Positions 8,755 to 16,655 of a stretch of 64,000 nucleotides of DNA are shown here, piece after piece. The notes under the pieces were generated by a model. It was not told the DNA's origin and did not search any database. It worked only from the letters and a program-made list of their open reading frames with translations. Made by a program: the position numbers and the translations under genes. The stretch comes from Acidobacteriota bacterium. GTDB taxonomy: Bacteria > Acidobacteriota > Blastocatellia > Pyrinomonadales > Pyrinomonadaceae. The stretch lies in assembly GCA_003222975.1 (NCBI GenBank), contig QHXN01000017.1, positions 1 to 64,000 on the forward strand, read 5' to 3'. Within the stretch, counting starts at the first letter, position 1, and the number at the start of each line of letters is the position of its first letter.

Positions 8755-9667
8755 CAGCGAGGAGGTCGGCGAGCGCGCCCTCAAGGTTCGTGTAGATGAA
8801 CTTGAAGTTGCGCTCGACGAGGCGGTCGGGGATGCAGCGCCGGCCCGTGAGTGCGAGGTCGGCTTCTGTCCTCATCAAGAACGAGCCGAGGCGCACGAGC
8901 CAGGCGGGCACGCGCGGACTCCAAGGGCGCTTCAGGGCGCAGCGCAGCTCGCACATGAACTCCGCGTTCGTCACCGGCGACGGCCCCGTCGCGTTGAAGA
9001 CGCCCCGCGCGTCGTCGCGCTCGACCGACCAGAGGACGAGGCGGCAGAAGTCGCGCACGTGCAGCCAGCTTATGTACTGTCGGCCCTCGCCGGTCGTGCC
9101 GCCGAGGTGAAGTCTGGCGAGCCGCGCGAGACGGGGAAGCGCGCCGCCATCGCGGCCCAAAACGAAGCCGATGCGCAGCAGAACTTTTCTCGTCGCCGGC
9201 AGGTCGAGCGAGTTAAACGCGTGCTCCCAGCGCAGGCACACTTCGACGGGAAAGCCGCGGCCCGCGGGCGCGCCCTCGTCGCACACGCGCCGCCCGGCGT
9301 CGCCGTAAATCGCGAGCGAGCCGGCCTGCACCAGAACCTTCGGCGGCACTTCGCATGCGCGGATCGCGCGCCCGACGGCCTCGACCGAACGGACGCGCGA
9401 CTCGACTATCTCGCGACGGTTCTTCGGCGTGTGTCGGCAGTCAACGCTCCGGCCCGCGAGGTTAACGACCGCCGCCGCGCCCTCAAGCTCGCGCGCCCAC
9501 TCCCCTTGAGTCCGCCCGTCCCACACGACCTGCCGCACACGCGTTGAACTCTTCCCGGCTTTGCGTGCGAGTACAATTACTTCATAGCCCGCGCGCGCAA
9601 GCGCGCCCGCCAACGCGCGACCGAGAAAACCGCTGCCGCCCGCCAGAACGATTCGTCTTCCAGACAT
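8666..9667 (-). CDS. SDR39U1-type epimerase (TIGR01777, YfcH-like)
   Basis: This is an atypical short-chain dehydrogenase/epimerase with an N-terminal NAD(P) fold: GGSGFLGRALAGAL (7-20), then VVNLAGRSVD and VLVQAGSLAIYG, and the family block FNATGPSPVTNAEF near 240. I chose ATG 9667 (MSGRRIVLAGG) with GGAGG upstream rather than the in-frame ATG 60 nt earlier. The substrate of this family is unknown; the bacterial relative YfcH is a proposed epimerase. Oddly, after ADLLAEGK the reading frame runs through a heptamer array (SKKAKGKSEK) and on to a stop about 100 nt downstream, so the last 35 or so residues are not native to the family. Confidence 0.88.
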   Translation of the reverse strand: MSGRRIVLAGGSGFLGRALAGALARAGYEVIVLARKAGKSSTRVRQVVWDGRTQGEWARELEGAAAVVNLAGRSVDCRHTPKNRREIVESRVRSVEAVGRAIRACEVPPKVLVQAGSLAIYGDAGRRVCDEGAPAGRGFPVEVCLRWEHAFNSLDLPATRKVLLRIGFVLGRDGGALPRLARLARLHLGGTTGEGRQYISWLHVRDFCRLVLWSVERDDARGVFNATGPSPVTNAEFMCELRCALKRPWSPRVPAWLVRLGSFLMRTEADLALTGRRCIPDRLVERNFKFIYTNLEGALADLLAEGKSKKAKGKSEKQPQAAADPSQVARTAG

Positions 9668-9883
9668 GACCTCGACACCTCCCTCGCGCCTCCCGCCGGA
9701 GAGCGCCTTCACGTGAGAGTTAGTCAAGCGTCATGCCGCGCGGCGGCGAGTCTCTTAACACGAGATTTTGAGTTGAAGTTTGCGGCGCGCTGCGGCGACG
9801 CGCCTTGCAAAAGGCGAGCGCGCGTGTCGAGGGCTTAGCAAATTGCGAAACGGCGGCGGAGACTGTCACGACCTTAAAGGCTC

Positions 9884-10273
9884 TCAGGCGCGCTCCGGTA
9901 ACTTACGCAGGGTCGAGAACAAAGCGAAGAGGCACAGCAGCCAGCCCGCGCCGATGAGCGCGGTCAGCCAGACGTGCGGGATGGGCGCGGGGTCTGGGGC
10001 GCTCGCGTTGAAGACGGCCTGCCGCAGGTGGCCGAAGAAGCTCGCGTAGCCCAGGCCGCAGGCGAAGCCCCAGGCGGCGGCGAGGTAGTGGTGTCCGCGC
10101 CGCTCGTCGCGGGCGCTGCGCCACGCGCCGTAGAAGAGAAAGAGGCCGATGAGGTAGTCGTCGAAAAAATCGGGCGGCCACTCCGTCCAGGTGTGCCAGC
10201 GGCGCACGGTCTCGCCGACGATGCAGAAGAGGCCGACGAAGAGCGCGAGGCGGCGGATGAGTTTGAGTGACAT
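9884..10273 (-). CDS. Small integral membrane protein, unknown
   Basis: The 129-residue product has about four hydrophobic helices (residues 8-22, 40-52, 64-82, 100-122) joined by short charged loops (RRWHTWTEWPPDFFDD, RSARDERRG). It is an inner-membrane protein with no catalytic motif I know. The start is ATG at 10273. It lies 57 nt from the 3' end of the dioxygenase-rhodanese gene, which is also on the minus strand and upstream, so the two may be cotranscribed. The predicted topology and the normal codon bias support a real gene. Confidence 0.7.
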   Translation of the reverse strand: MSLKLIRRLALFVGLFCIVGETVRRWHTWTEWPPDFFDDYLIGLFLFYGAWRSARDERRGHHYLAAAWGFACGLGYASFFGHLRQAVFNASAPDPAPIPHVWLTALIGAGWLLCLFALFSTLRKLPERA

Positions 10274-10329
10274 AGATGTTTCTGACGATTCGCGTCGGGA
10301 CAGTTTACGTGGGGAAGGTTCGCGTCAAC

Positions 10330-11730
10330 TCAGATGTCGGCGCTCGGCTTCTCGACGGGGTAGCCCGCGGCGACCCACGCGCCCGTGCCGCCCGCGACGT
10401 TGTAGATGCGCCGGAAGCCGAGCGGCTGGAGCAGGCTCGTGGCCGCGCTCGAACGATACCCGCCCGCGCAGATGACCGCGAGGGGGCGCGCGCGTTCGAG
10501 GCGCGCGGCCTCTTCGACGAGGTGAGGGCCGAGCGGCGTACTCGCGGCGCGCGGCGCGTGCCCGGCGGCGTACTCGGCGGGGCGGCGCACGTCGAGCACT
10601 TGCAGTCCCGGCTGCTCGTCCAACATGCGGCGCAGGTCGGCGACGGAGATTTGCGGCACGTGCGAAACGTCGAACCCCGCGTCGCGCCACGACTCGACGC
10701 CGCCGCGCAGGTAGCCGCGCACCGACTCGTGCCCGACGCGGGCCAGTCGCGTGACGGCCTCGTCCACCTGTCCTTCGCCCGCGGCCACCAGGATGATCGG
10801 CGAGCCGAGCGGGACGAGCGCGCCCGCCCACGAAGCGAACTGGCCGGAAAGGCCGACGTTCAAAGCGCCGGGCACGTGACCCGCGCCGAACTCTTCAGCC
10901 GTCCGCACGTCCAGGACGACGTAGCCGAGGTTTGCGTATGCGGCGACCTGCTGCGCCAAGAGCGCCGACGGGCGCGGCAGTTCCGTGAGCGGCGACGCGC
11001 CCTCGCGGTTGATCTCCGCATCAGCGGGGAAGTACGCGGGCGCTTCCGGCACGTCCGCGGTCATCAAGCGGACGAACTCGTCTTTCGGCATCGGCGCGAG
11101 CGCGTAGTTGAAGCGCCGCTGCTCTCCGATGGTCGAGTGCGTCTCCTTCGAGATGTTGCGCCCGCACATGCTCCCCGCGCCGTGCGCGGGCCACACCTCT
11201 ACATGGTCGCCGAGCTTCAGAAGCTTCCCGTGCAGGCTCTCGTACATCAACGCGGCCATCGCCTCCGGCGTGTAGCCGCGCGCGCCCGCGAGGTCTGGCC
11301 TTCCAACGTCGCCGACGAACAGCGTGTCGCCCGTCAAGACCTTCTGGGCTTCCGGCGAGACCTCTGTGTCAACGACGACGACGGAGATGCTTTCGGGCGT
11401 GTGGCCCGGCGTCTCAAGGATGCGGAGGATCACCTTGCCGACCTTCAGCTCGTCGCCGTCGCGCGCGGCGCGGTGCGGGAAGCGCGCCCCGGCACGCTCG
11501 CCGAAGACGATCTCCGCGCCCGTGCGCGCCGCGAGTTCGCGGTGGCCGCTCACGAAGTCCGCGTGCAGGTGAGTTTCAAACACGTACTTGATCTTCAGCC
11601 CCTGCGCTTCGGCCTCCGCGACGTACTGGTCAACGTCGCGCTGCGGGTCAACGACCGCGGCCTCGCCGTCGGAGCCGACGAGGTAAGACGCGTGCGCGAG
11701 GCATCCGAGGTAGAACTGTTTAAAGTACAT
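10330..11730 (-). CDS. Persulfide dioxygenase-like MBL-fold protein fused to two rhodanese domains
   Basis: The N-terminal metallo-beta-lactamase domain (1-240) has the metal motif THLHADF (His54, His56, Asp58), PGHTPES and LTGDTLFVGDVGRPDL, as in ETHE1/BlhA-type glutathione persulfide dioxygenases. These oxidise persulfide sulfur to sulfite. Two rhodanese-like domains follow (about 260-350 and 365-460). The second has an active-site Cys in VICAGGYRSSA; the first has ILVAAGEGQV and no Cys there, so it is probably structural. The fusion suggests sulfide or sulfane-sulfur detoxification in the cytoplasm. The start ATG 11730 has GGGAG 8 nt upstream. The gene is divergent from the secreted protein at 11972. 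Confidence 0.88.
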   Translation of the reverse strand: MYFKQFYLGCLAHASYLVGSDGEAAVVDPQRDVDQYVAEAEAQGLKIKYVFETHLHADFVSGHRELAARTGAEIVFGERAGARFPHRAARDGDELKVGKVILRILETPGHTPESISVVVVDTEVSPEAQKVLTGDTLFVGDVGRPDLAGARGYTPEAMAALMYESLHGKLLKLGDHVEVWPAHGAGSMCGRNISKETHSTIGEQRRFNYALAPMPKDEFVRLMTADVPEAPAYFPADAEINREGASPLTELPRPSALLAQQVAAYANLGYVVLDVRTAEEFGAGHVPGALNVGLSGQFASWAGALVPLGSPIILVAAGEGQVDEAVTRLARVGHESVRGYLRGGVESWRDAGFDVSHVPQISVADLRRMLDEQPGLQVLDVRRPAEYAAGHAPRAASTPLGPHLVEEAARLERARPLAVICAGGYRSSAATSLLQPLGFRRIYNVAGGTGAWVAAGYPVEKPSADI

Positions 11731-11971
11731 GGCGAGACTCCCGTTGAGAAGAGACTTCGTAGAAGACGGGTTTGGAGACTTGAAGACGTGTCCGACCGCC
11801 CGCGGCTTCCGCTACGGGCGGGCCGGCCGTTTCTCCGCGCGTGGATTTTATTCCTCATCCCTCTTTCAGGGCAATCGGGGCCGAGGCGGCGGCGTGCCGT
11901 CTGCGGCGCGCCTAAGCTACAATGCCGGCCCAGAGCAAACCGCACAACGAACGATCCGGAGGGGGACGAAG

Positions 11972-12658
11972 ATGCTCAAGGTACGCTTGGCCCTGCCGCA
12001 CGCTCTGCTCGCGCCGGCGTTGCTCCTGTTCGCCGTCGCGATGGCAAACGCGCAAGCACCAGCCGACAAGACACAGACTCCGAATGCCGCCCCCGGCCAG
12101 TCGCAGGCGGCGAGGCCCACGCCCCTGACCGCCGGGCGGAAGATCGAGCGCTCGTTCCGCTCGGCATTCTTGAGGCCGACACCGTACCTTTTGAGCGCGT
12201 TCACCGCCGGCGTTACTCAATGGCGGGAGCACAGGCCGCCGAACAAGACGCGCGGGGACGACTTCGCCGACTGGGGGTCGCGCGCCGCGCGCAACTTCGC
12301 GACGAGCAGCGCAAGCACGCTCTTCGCCGAAGGCTTCTACCCGGCGCTCTTCCATCAAGACCCGCGCTACGAGCGCTCACAACAGAAGAGCTTCGCGCGC
12401 CGCGCGCTCCACGCCGCCAGCCGCGTCTTCGTCACGCGCGGCGACGACTGGCGTCTTGAGCCGAACTACTCGCTCTTCGCGGGCGAGATGACTGCCAGCG
12501 CGCTCTCGAACGTCTGGGAGCACAACACGCCCGGCCACGACCGCATCGGCGCGGACGCCACGCTCCGGCGCTTCGCCGGCATGCTCGCCACCGACATGCT
12601 CACCAACGTCGTCTTCAGAGAGTTCGGCCCGGATATCAAGAAGATTTTCCGACACTGA
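11972..12658 (+). CDS. Secreted protein of an Acidobacteria-type family, unknown function
   Basis: The 228-residue product starts at ATG 11972 behind GGAGGGGG. A signal peptide (residues 1-26, cleavage near ANA-QAP) and a Pro/Thr linker are followed by a domain with FYPALFHQDPRYERS, RRALHAASRVFVTR, NYSLFAGEMTASALSNVW, and a final LATDMLTNVVFREFGPDIKKIF. I know this arrangement (QDPRY, then SRVFVTR, then an FxPD end) from secreted proteins repeated in acidobacterial genomes. Its role is not established. It is probably periplasmic or outer-membrane associated. It ends 6 nt before a heptamer hairpin shared with the convergent kinase gene. Confidence 0.75.
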   Translation: MLKVRLALPHALLAPALLLFAVAMANAQAPADKTQTPNAAPGQSQAARPTPLTAGRKIERSFRSAFLRPTPYLLSAFTAGVTQWREHRPPNKTRGDDFADWGSRAARNFATSSASTLFAEGFYPALFHQDPRYERSQQKSFARRALHAASRVFVTRGDDWRLEPNYSLFAGEMTASALSNVWEHNTPGHDRIGADATLRRFAGMLATDMLTNVVFREFGPDIKKIFRH

Positions 12659-12664
12659 GAGGAA

Positions 12665-12748
12665 GGGCAAAGTAAAAAGGCAAAAGATGAAGACAGGGGT
12701 GCTGCTTCCTTCTTCACTTTTGCCTTTTGTCTTTTGACTTCTGCCTTC
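12665..12748. repeat. Heptamer STRR hairpin, GGCAAAA family
   Basis: The left arm (12665-12687) and right arm (12714-12748, CTTTTGCCTTTTGTCTTTTGAC-like) are inverted copies around a 26-nt loop. The structure fills the gap between two convergent genes and touches the kinase stop codon (12747-12749). It is probably a shared bidirectional terminator, which is inference. Confidence 0.85.
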
Positions 12749-14330
12749 AGTTGAGCGCCCGCTGCCGGAGCGCGTGGCGGAAGAGGCGTGCGTCCCACCC
12801 TTGAGTGTTGGGCGACCAGGTGGCGCGCAGGGCGTGCGCGCCGGTCGCGTCGGGCGCGAGGTGCAGACTGTAGGTCTCGCGCGTGCGCGGGACATAGACA
12901 ACGTAGCGGCGGCTCGCCGCGTTGTCGCCATCGCGCGGGACGACGCCCGTGCAGAGGATTTCGTCGTAGCCGTCGCCGTCGAGGTCTGCCGTCTCCTCAG
13001 TCCACTCCGCGCCGCGGAAGCCCTCAACGTCGAGGGGCAGGCGCGAGGTCAAAGCGTAGCCGCCGCGCGCGCCGCGCCGCTCGATGATGAACAGTTCGCG
13101 CGCGCCGTCCGCGGGGTCTTGGCCGACGGCGGCGATTGTCTGCCCGGCGGCAGTCTCGACGGCGCGCGCGTCCGCAACCTGGCCGCGCGTGAGCGCGGAG
13201 GCGATGCGCAGCGCGGCGTCGCGCGTGAGCGGCACACTCATTCGCGCGCGCGCACGCGACACGAGCGAAGACGAGAACGCGGCGGGGTCGCGCGCGGCAT
13301 CTTTGAGAGCGCCCGCGCGCGCCGCTTCCTGCCCCGCGCTCGCAGACCACCCGACCAGCACCGCGCAGACCATCGCGAGGATGGCGAAGAGCGTCGCGAC
13401 GCGCGTGAAGGCGTAGCGCCCGGAGTTCAAAGCGGCGACGGTCGAGGCGAAAGGCTCGCTGTCGCCACCGACCGATGTAGCGCGGCGTTCCGGCTCGACG
13501 CTGCGCTCAAGCGTGCGTCGCACTTCGGCGGCACTCGCCGGGCGTTGCGCGGGGTTCTTGGCGAGCAGCGCGTGGACGGCCAGGGCGAGCGGGCGCGGCA
13601 CGTCGGGCCGCAGGGCCAGGAGCGGCGGCGGCGGCACCGTGGCCTGCTTGACGAGCACCGCCGACGAGAGCACGTCCACGAAGGGAGTCCGTCCCGCGAG
13701 CATTTCGTAAAGCAGCACGCCGACGCTGTAGAGGTCGCTGGCCGCGCCGACCTTCTGGCCGAGGCACTGTTCGGGCGACATGTAGCGCGGCGTGCCGATG
13801 ACGAGGCCCGACTCGGTCGTCGCGTGCGTGCGCGTCACCTCGGTCGAGGTCTGCAAGACCTTCGCGATGCCGAAGTCCAGCACGCAGACGCCGCGCTCGT
13901 TGAGGATGATGTTCGACGGCTTGAGGTCGCGGTGGACTATTCCGAGCGCGTGCGCCTCGGCCAGCACGTCGCAGATTTCCGAAGCCACGCGCACGACCCT
14001 TTCGGGCGCGAACGTCCCCTCGCGCGCGAGCGCCTCGGCCAGGGTCGCCCCCTCGACGTACTCCATGACGATGAAGGGGCGACCGTCGGCGAGGTGGCCG
14101 GCGTCGAAGATCATGGCGGCGCGCGCGTGCCGCAGGCGCGACATCGTGCGCGCCTCGCGCATGAAGCGCTCGGCCACTTCCGGGTGGGCGGCGAACTCCT
14201 GCTTTAAGATTTTGACGGCGACGGGGCGTTCCAGGCCGAGGTGCGAGGCGCGGTAAACCGTGCCCATGCCGCCCCTGCCGATTTCGCGCTCGACGCGAAA
14301 TCGCCCGGCGATGATTTGGGGGGTGTCCAT
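12747..14330 (-). CDS. Membrane Ser/Thr protein kinase (PknB-type catalytic domain)
   Basis: The cytoplasmic kinase domain spans about residues 10-270: glycine loop IGRGGMGTVYRA (17-28), VAVKIL with the ATP lysine, IVHRDLKPSNIIL catalytic loop, DFGIAK metal site, GTPRYMSPEQ activation segment and the DLYSVGVLLYEML helix. A proline-rich link leads to one membrane helix (about 325-350, VATLFAILAMVCAVLVGW). The outer part of about 180 residues includes a DLDGDGYDEIL segment like FG-GAP/VCBS repeats instead of PASTA domains. I start at ATG 14330 (MDTPQIIAGRF), because the 71 codons upstream look non-coding. The signal sensed by the outer domain is unknown. Confidence 0.92.
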   Translation of the reverse strand: MDTPQIIAGRFRVEREIGRGGMGTVYRASHLGLERPVAVKILKQEFAAHPEVAERFMREARTMSRLRHARAAMIFDAGHLADGRPFIVMEYVEGATLAEALAREGTFAPERVVRVASEICDVLAEAHALGIVHRDLKPSNIILNERGVCVLDFGIAKVLQTSTEVTRTHATTESGLVIGTPRYMSPEQCLGQKVGAASDLYSVGVLLYEMLAGRTPFVDVLSSAVLVKQATVPPPPLLALRPDVPRPLALAVHALLAKNPAQRPASAAEVRRTLERSVEPERRATSVGGDSEPFASTVAALNSGRYAFTRVATLFAILAMVCAVLVGWSASAGQEAARAGALKDAARDPAAFSSSLVSRARARMSVPLTRDAALRIASALTRGQVADARAVETAAGQTIAAVGQDPADGARELFIIERRGARGGYALTSRLPLDVEGFRGAEWTEETADLDGDGYDEILCTGVVPRDGDNAASRRYVVYVPRTRETYSLHLAPDATGAHALRATWSPNTQGWDARLFRHALRQRALN

Positions 14331-14676
14331 CCTTGTGACCCTCTCGTTCGGGAAAGAAGGCCGCTGCGGAGGCGCGCTCGTTCTCGCTCTATGCGGGGCG
14401 GCAGAGAAGAAAAGGCGTGTCCGAACGGGACTCGGTGAAATCTGAACTTCGCTTGGCTTTGATTTGGGGAGACCCGCTTTTCGGCCCGGCTCTCCGACGT
14501 GACCGGGCAGACGAGAGTTTAGCACTTTTGTGGTAAGTCGCAAGGTTTTTCCGCCGCCGGTCGGGCGAGTTAAGGCGAGTCGGGGGCGTGGCGTGGCAGG
14601 GATGAAGGGCGAGGTTTCGGCCTTGCCCTTTTCGTTTCATCGGGCGTAACTTCCTTGGGAAGAAAGGCAACACGAA
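14331..14676. other. Intergenic between kinase and a degraded small gene; no intact gene
   Basis: This is the upstream region of the kinase. Open frames on the minus strand here have poor codon composition and no ribosome site. I see no array and no terminator hairpin with a T run. Confidence 0.4.
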
Positions 14677-14937
14677 ATGATTGAAGAAAGACACAGGGAG
14701 TGGGTGCAGGAGCTGGAGAATAAAGAGCAAACCGCCTACATCGAAGTGGTTTCCGGCCTGAATTTCACAGCCGCATTTCCGCCCGGCATGTCGACCTAGG
14801 ACTTTGTTGATAAGCTCGCCGCCGCGCTCGGAAGAACGCTGAGCCAGCAAGAGCGTACCGCAATGATCGCCGCTCTGGGCAGCGGCGACGTGGCGGGGCG
14901 CGCCGCCGCCTTGCGAATGATGGACGCGAAAATATAG
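14677..14937 (+). pseudogene. Small open frame interrupted by an in-frame TAG
   Basis: From ATG 14677 (AAAGG about 10 nt upstream) the frame encodes MIEERHREWVQELENKEQ, continues to AAFPPGMST, meets TAG at 14797-14799, and then continues in the same frame for 45 codons (DFVDKLAAALGRTLSQQERT, later MIAALGSGDVAGRAAALRMM) to TAG 14935. Both halves look like one amphipathic helical protein of about 86 residues. A single nonsense change is the simplest reading. I do not recognise the family. It lies 74 nt upstream of the coiled-coil gene and may once have been in its operon. Confidence 0.45.
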
Positions 14938-15011
14938 TTAAGAGTGTGGATGGCCTCACCCCGCCCTACTTTACTTACCTCCGCGCTACTGCTGAGCGTA
15001 CCATCTTATGC

Positions 15012-15308
15012 GTGAGCGAAGACCCCACAAAGGACATCGGACAGAAGTACGACACCGACCCCACGCTTGATATGGTGGTGCGGATGCTCGGCGAGTTGCG
15101 CGATGAAACGCGCAACGGGTTCGCGGCTATGGAGAAACGTTTCAGCGTCTTGGAGACGGGTTTGAGCATCCGGCTCGACAGGATAGAAAGTGAGGTCAAG
15201 CAGACGCACTCGGAGCTTTTCTCACTCCGGGCCGACTTCACGGAACTGCGCTCCGAGTTCAACGAGTTCCGCGCCGAAGTCAGGGAGCGACTCAAAGAAC
15301 CCGCCTAG
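15012..15308 (+). CDS. Small coiled-coil protein
   Basis: I prefer GTG 15012, giving 98 residues starting MSEDPTKDIGQKYDTDPTLD, a start type I associate with small coiled-coil proteins of this lineage. An in-frame GTG at 14946 would add 22 residues but looks unlike coding sequence. Residues 25-95 carry heptad patterns (LGELRDETRNGFAAMEKRF, LDRIESEVKQTHSELFSL, LRSEFNEFRAEVRERL) that should form a long helix or coiled coil. There is no signal peptide or membrane segment. It may be an oligomerising adaptor; no function is known. Confidence 0.6.
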   Translation: MSEDPTKDIGQKYDTDPTLDMVVRMLGELRDETRNGFAAMEKRFSVLETGLSIRLDRIESEVKQTHSELFSLRADFTELRSEFNEFRAEVRERLKEPA

Positions 15309-15410
15309 ACCTTGATTTTAAATCTCTCTGTGAAATCTCCGTGCCGTCTGCGCCTCTGTGGTTAGGCTTACCTGATTTAAACTTCAAGAACGAATAGACC
15401 CTGCGTCGCA

Positions 15411-15794
15411 TCAGCCCGGCGCGGACGTGAGGCGCGGCCTCGCTTGCGCGAGACGGGCGGCGATGAGCCTGAGCAGTTGAAGCGTCACGCTCGTGGCGCA
15501 GAAGCCCCACAGCAGGCCGGTGACGAGGCGGCGCACGTTGTTGCCGTCGCCGTGCGTCAGGACTGCGTGCAGCACGTCTGCGGGGACGAGGAGCGAGAGC
15601 AGGAGGCAGGGCAGGAGCGGCGGGACTCTCTTCTTCATGAGCAGCCAGCAGAAGAGCGCGAGCGCGCCCAGAAAGATTCCGGTGCAGCGCCAGCACAGAG
15701 GTAGCTGCACGCCGAACAGGTGCGGCGAGCGCGCCGGGAGCTGTTGGCAGAACCAACTCCCGGCGTACATCAGGGCGCGGTACAGCACGGGCAC
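15411..15794 (-). CDS. DUF2085 family membrane protein
   Basis: The 127-residue inner-membrane protein carries the DUF2085 signature: CQQLPARSPHLFGVQLPLCWRCTGI (about 16-40) with Cys16, Cys34 and Cys37, followed by three or four hydrophobic helices. The Cys-rich first loop suggests metal or redox binding, but the family has no known function. Start is GTG 15794 with GAGAGG upstream. It lies 53 nt downstream of the zinc-ribbon membrane gene on the same strand and may share its transcript. Confidence 0.82.
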   Translation of the reverse strand: MPVLYRALMYAGSWFCQQLPARSPHLFGVQLPLCWRCTGIFLGALALFCWLLMKKRVPPLLPCLLLSLLVPADVLHAVLTHGDGNNVRRLVTGLLWGFCATSVTLQLLRLIAARLAQARPRLTSAPG

Positions 15795-15847
15795 AGACTT
15801 TCAAGACCTCTCGGAGCGCCACTCGGAGCGCTCTGCCGCCCTCACGC

Positions 15848-16372
15848 CTACTTGAAAAGTATCGGCTGGAACTGTCCGCCCGAAGCCTTCGCCGCCTCGT
15901 CCCAACTGTGAATCGCGGCGGCGACGTTCGCCAGCGGGAGGAAGATGAAGAGGCACGTGCCGATGCCGAGCGTCACGAAGGCGATGATGAACATGATGAC
16001 CCAGAGCACGACGTATGCGGCCAGGATGCCGAGTCCGAGGCCCGCCTTGTTGGGCACGAACAGCAGGCCGATGCCGGGCACGAGCAGGCTGACGACCGCC
16101 GGGATGGCCGGGTGCATCGGCTGCTGCCCGCCCGCGGGCTGCGGCTGATAGACGCCCTGCGGCGGGTTGTAAGTCGGGTAAGCGGAGGGCGGCTGTTGCG
16201 GGGGCGTGTAGCCGCCGGACTGGTAGTCCGGCTGTTGCGTCTGCTGCTGGCCCAGGTCTCCGCTCTGTCGCCACGATTCGGGGGCGGGGGCGGTCGGGAG
16301 CGTCGTGCCGCACTTCACGCAGAAGCGCGTTCCTTCGACGTTATCGGCTCCACAGGAAGGGCATGCGATCAT
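15848..16372 (-). CDS. Zinc-ribbon membrane protein
   Basis: The 174-residue protein starts at ATG 16372 with a strong AAGGAGA site. The first 24 residues form a zinc ribbon (CPSCGADNVEGTRFCVKCG, four Cys). A Gln/Pro/Tyr-rich linker (about 30-85) leads to two or three membrane helices (about 88-105, 110-132, 134-152). The ending WDEAAKASGGQFQPILFK is short and soluble. Proteins of this plan are common in bacteria, and their zinc ribbon is thought to face the cytoplasm. The function is not known. Confidence 0.75.
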   Translation of the reverse strand: MIACPSCGADNVEGTRFCVKCGTTLPTAPAPESWRQSGDLGQQQTQQPDYQSGGYTPPQQPPSAYPTYNPPQGVYQPQPAGGQQPMHPAIPAVVSLLVPGIGLLFVPNKAGLGLGILAAYVVLWVIMFIIAFVTLGIGTCLFIFLPLANVAAAIHSWDEAAKASGGQFQPILFK

Positions 16373-16546
16373 GTTTCTCTCCTTCTACACCTCGACCTTC
16401 GGGCGACGCCGCGCGCGCGGCGTCCGTTCACGATTCGACTGTCAAGGTAAAAAATTTCGGGTCAAGCCGGAAGTACACTTCGGCAGACTGAAAAGCCCGA
16501 CGAGCGGTCACAAGTCTTTCTCACAAACGGCGGGAAAAGTAAAGAG

Positions 16547-16655
16547 CCGTGAACCGTGAACCGTAAACCGTGACAAGAATAAAGCCTTGACGGATGAACG
16601 GTGGCGGGCGACAAGGCGGAAGCCACTTGTCACGGTTCACAGTTCACAGTTCACG
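16547..16655. repeat. Heptamer STRR hairpin, CCGTGAA family
   Basis: The left arm (16547-16577) is GCCGTGAA CCGTGAA CCGTAAA CCGTGAC. The right arm (16626-16655) is the inverted form, with CACGGTTCACAGTTCAC. The right arm encodes the last codons and the TGA of the M15-like gene. Confidence 0.85.

Noticed and set aside
14797-14799. TAG as a pyrrolysine or selenocysteine codon
   Set aside because: Nothing in the window supports pyrrolysine use, and selenocysteine uses TGA. A nonsense change is simpler.
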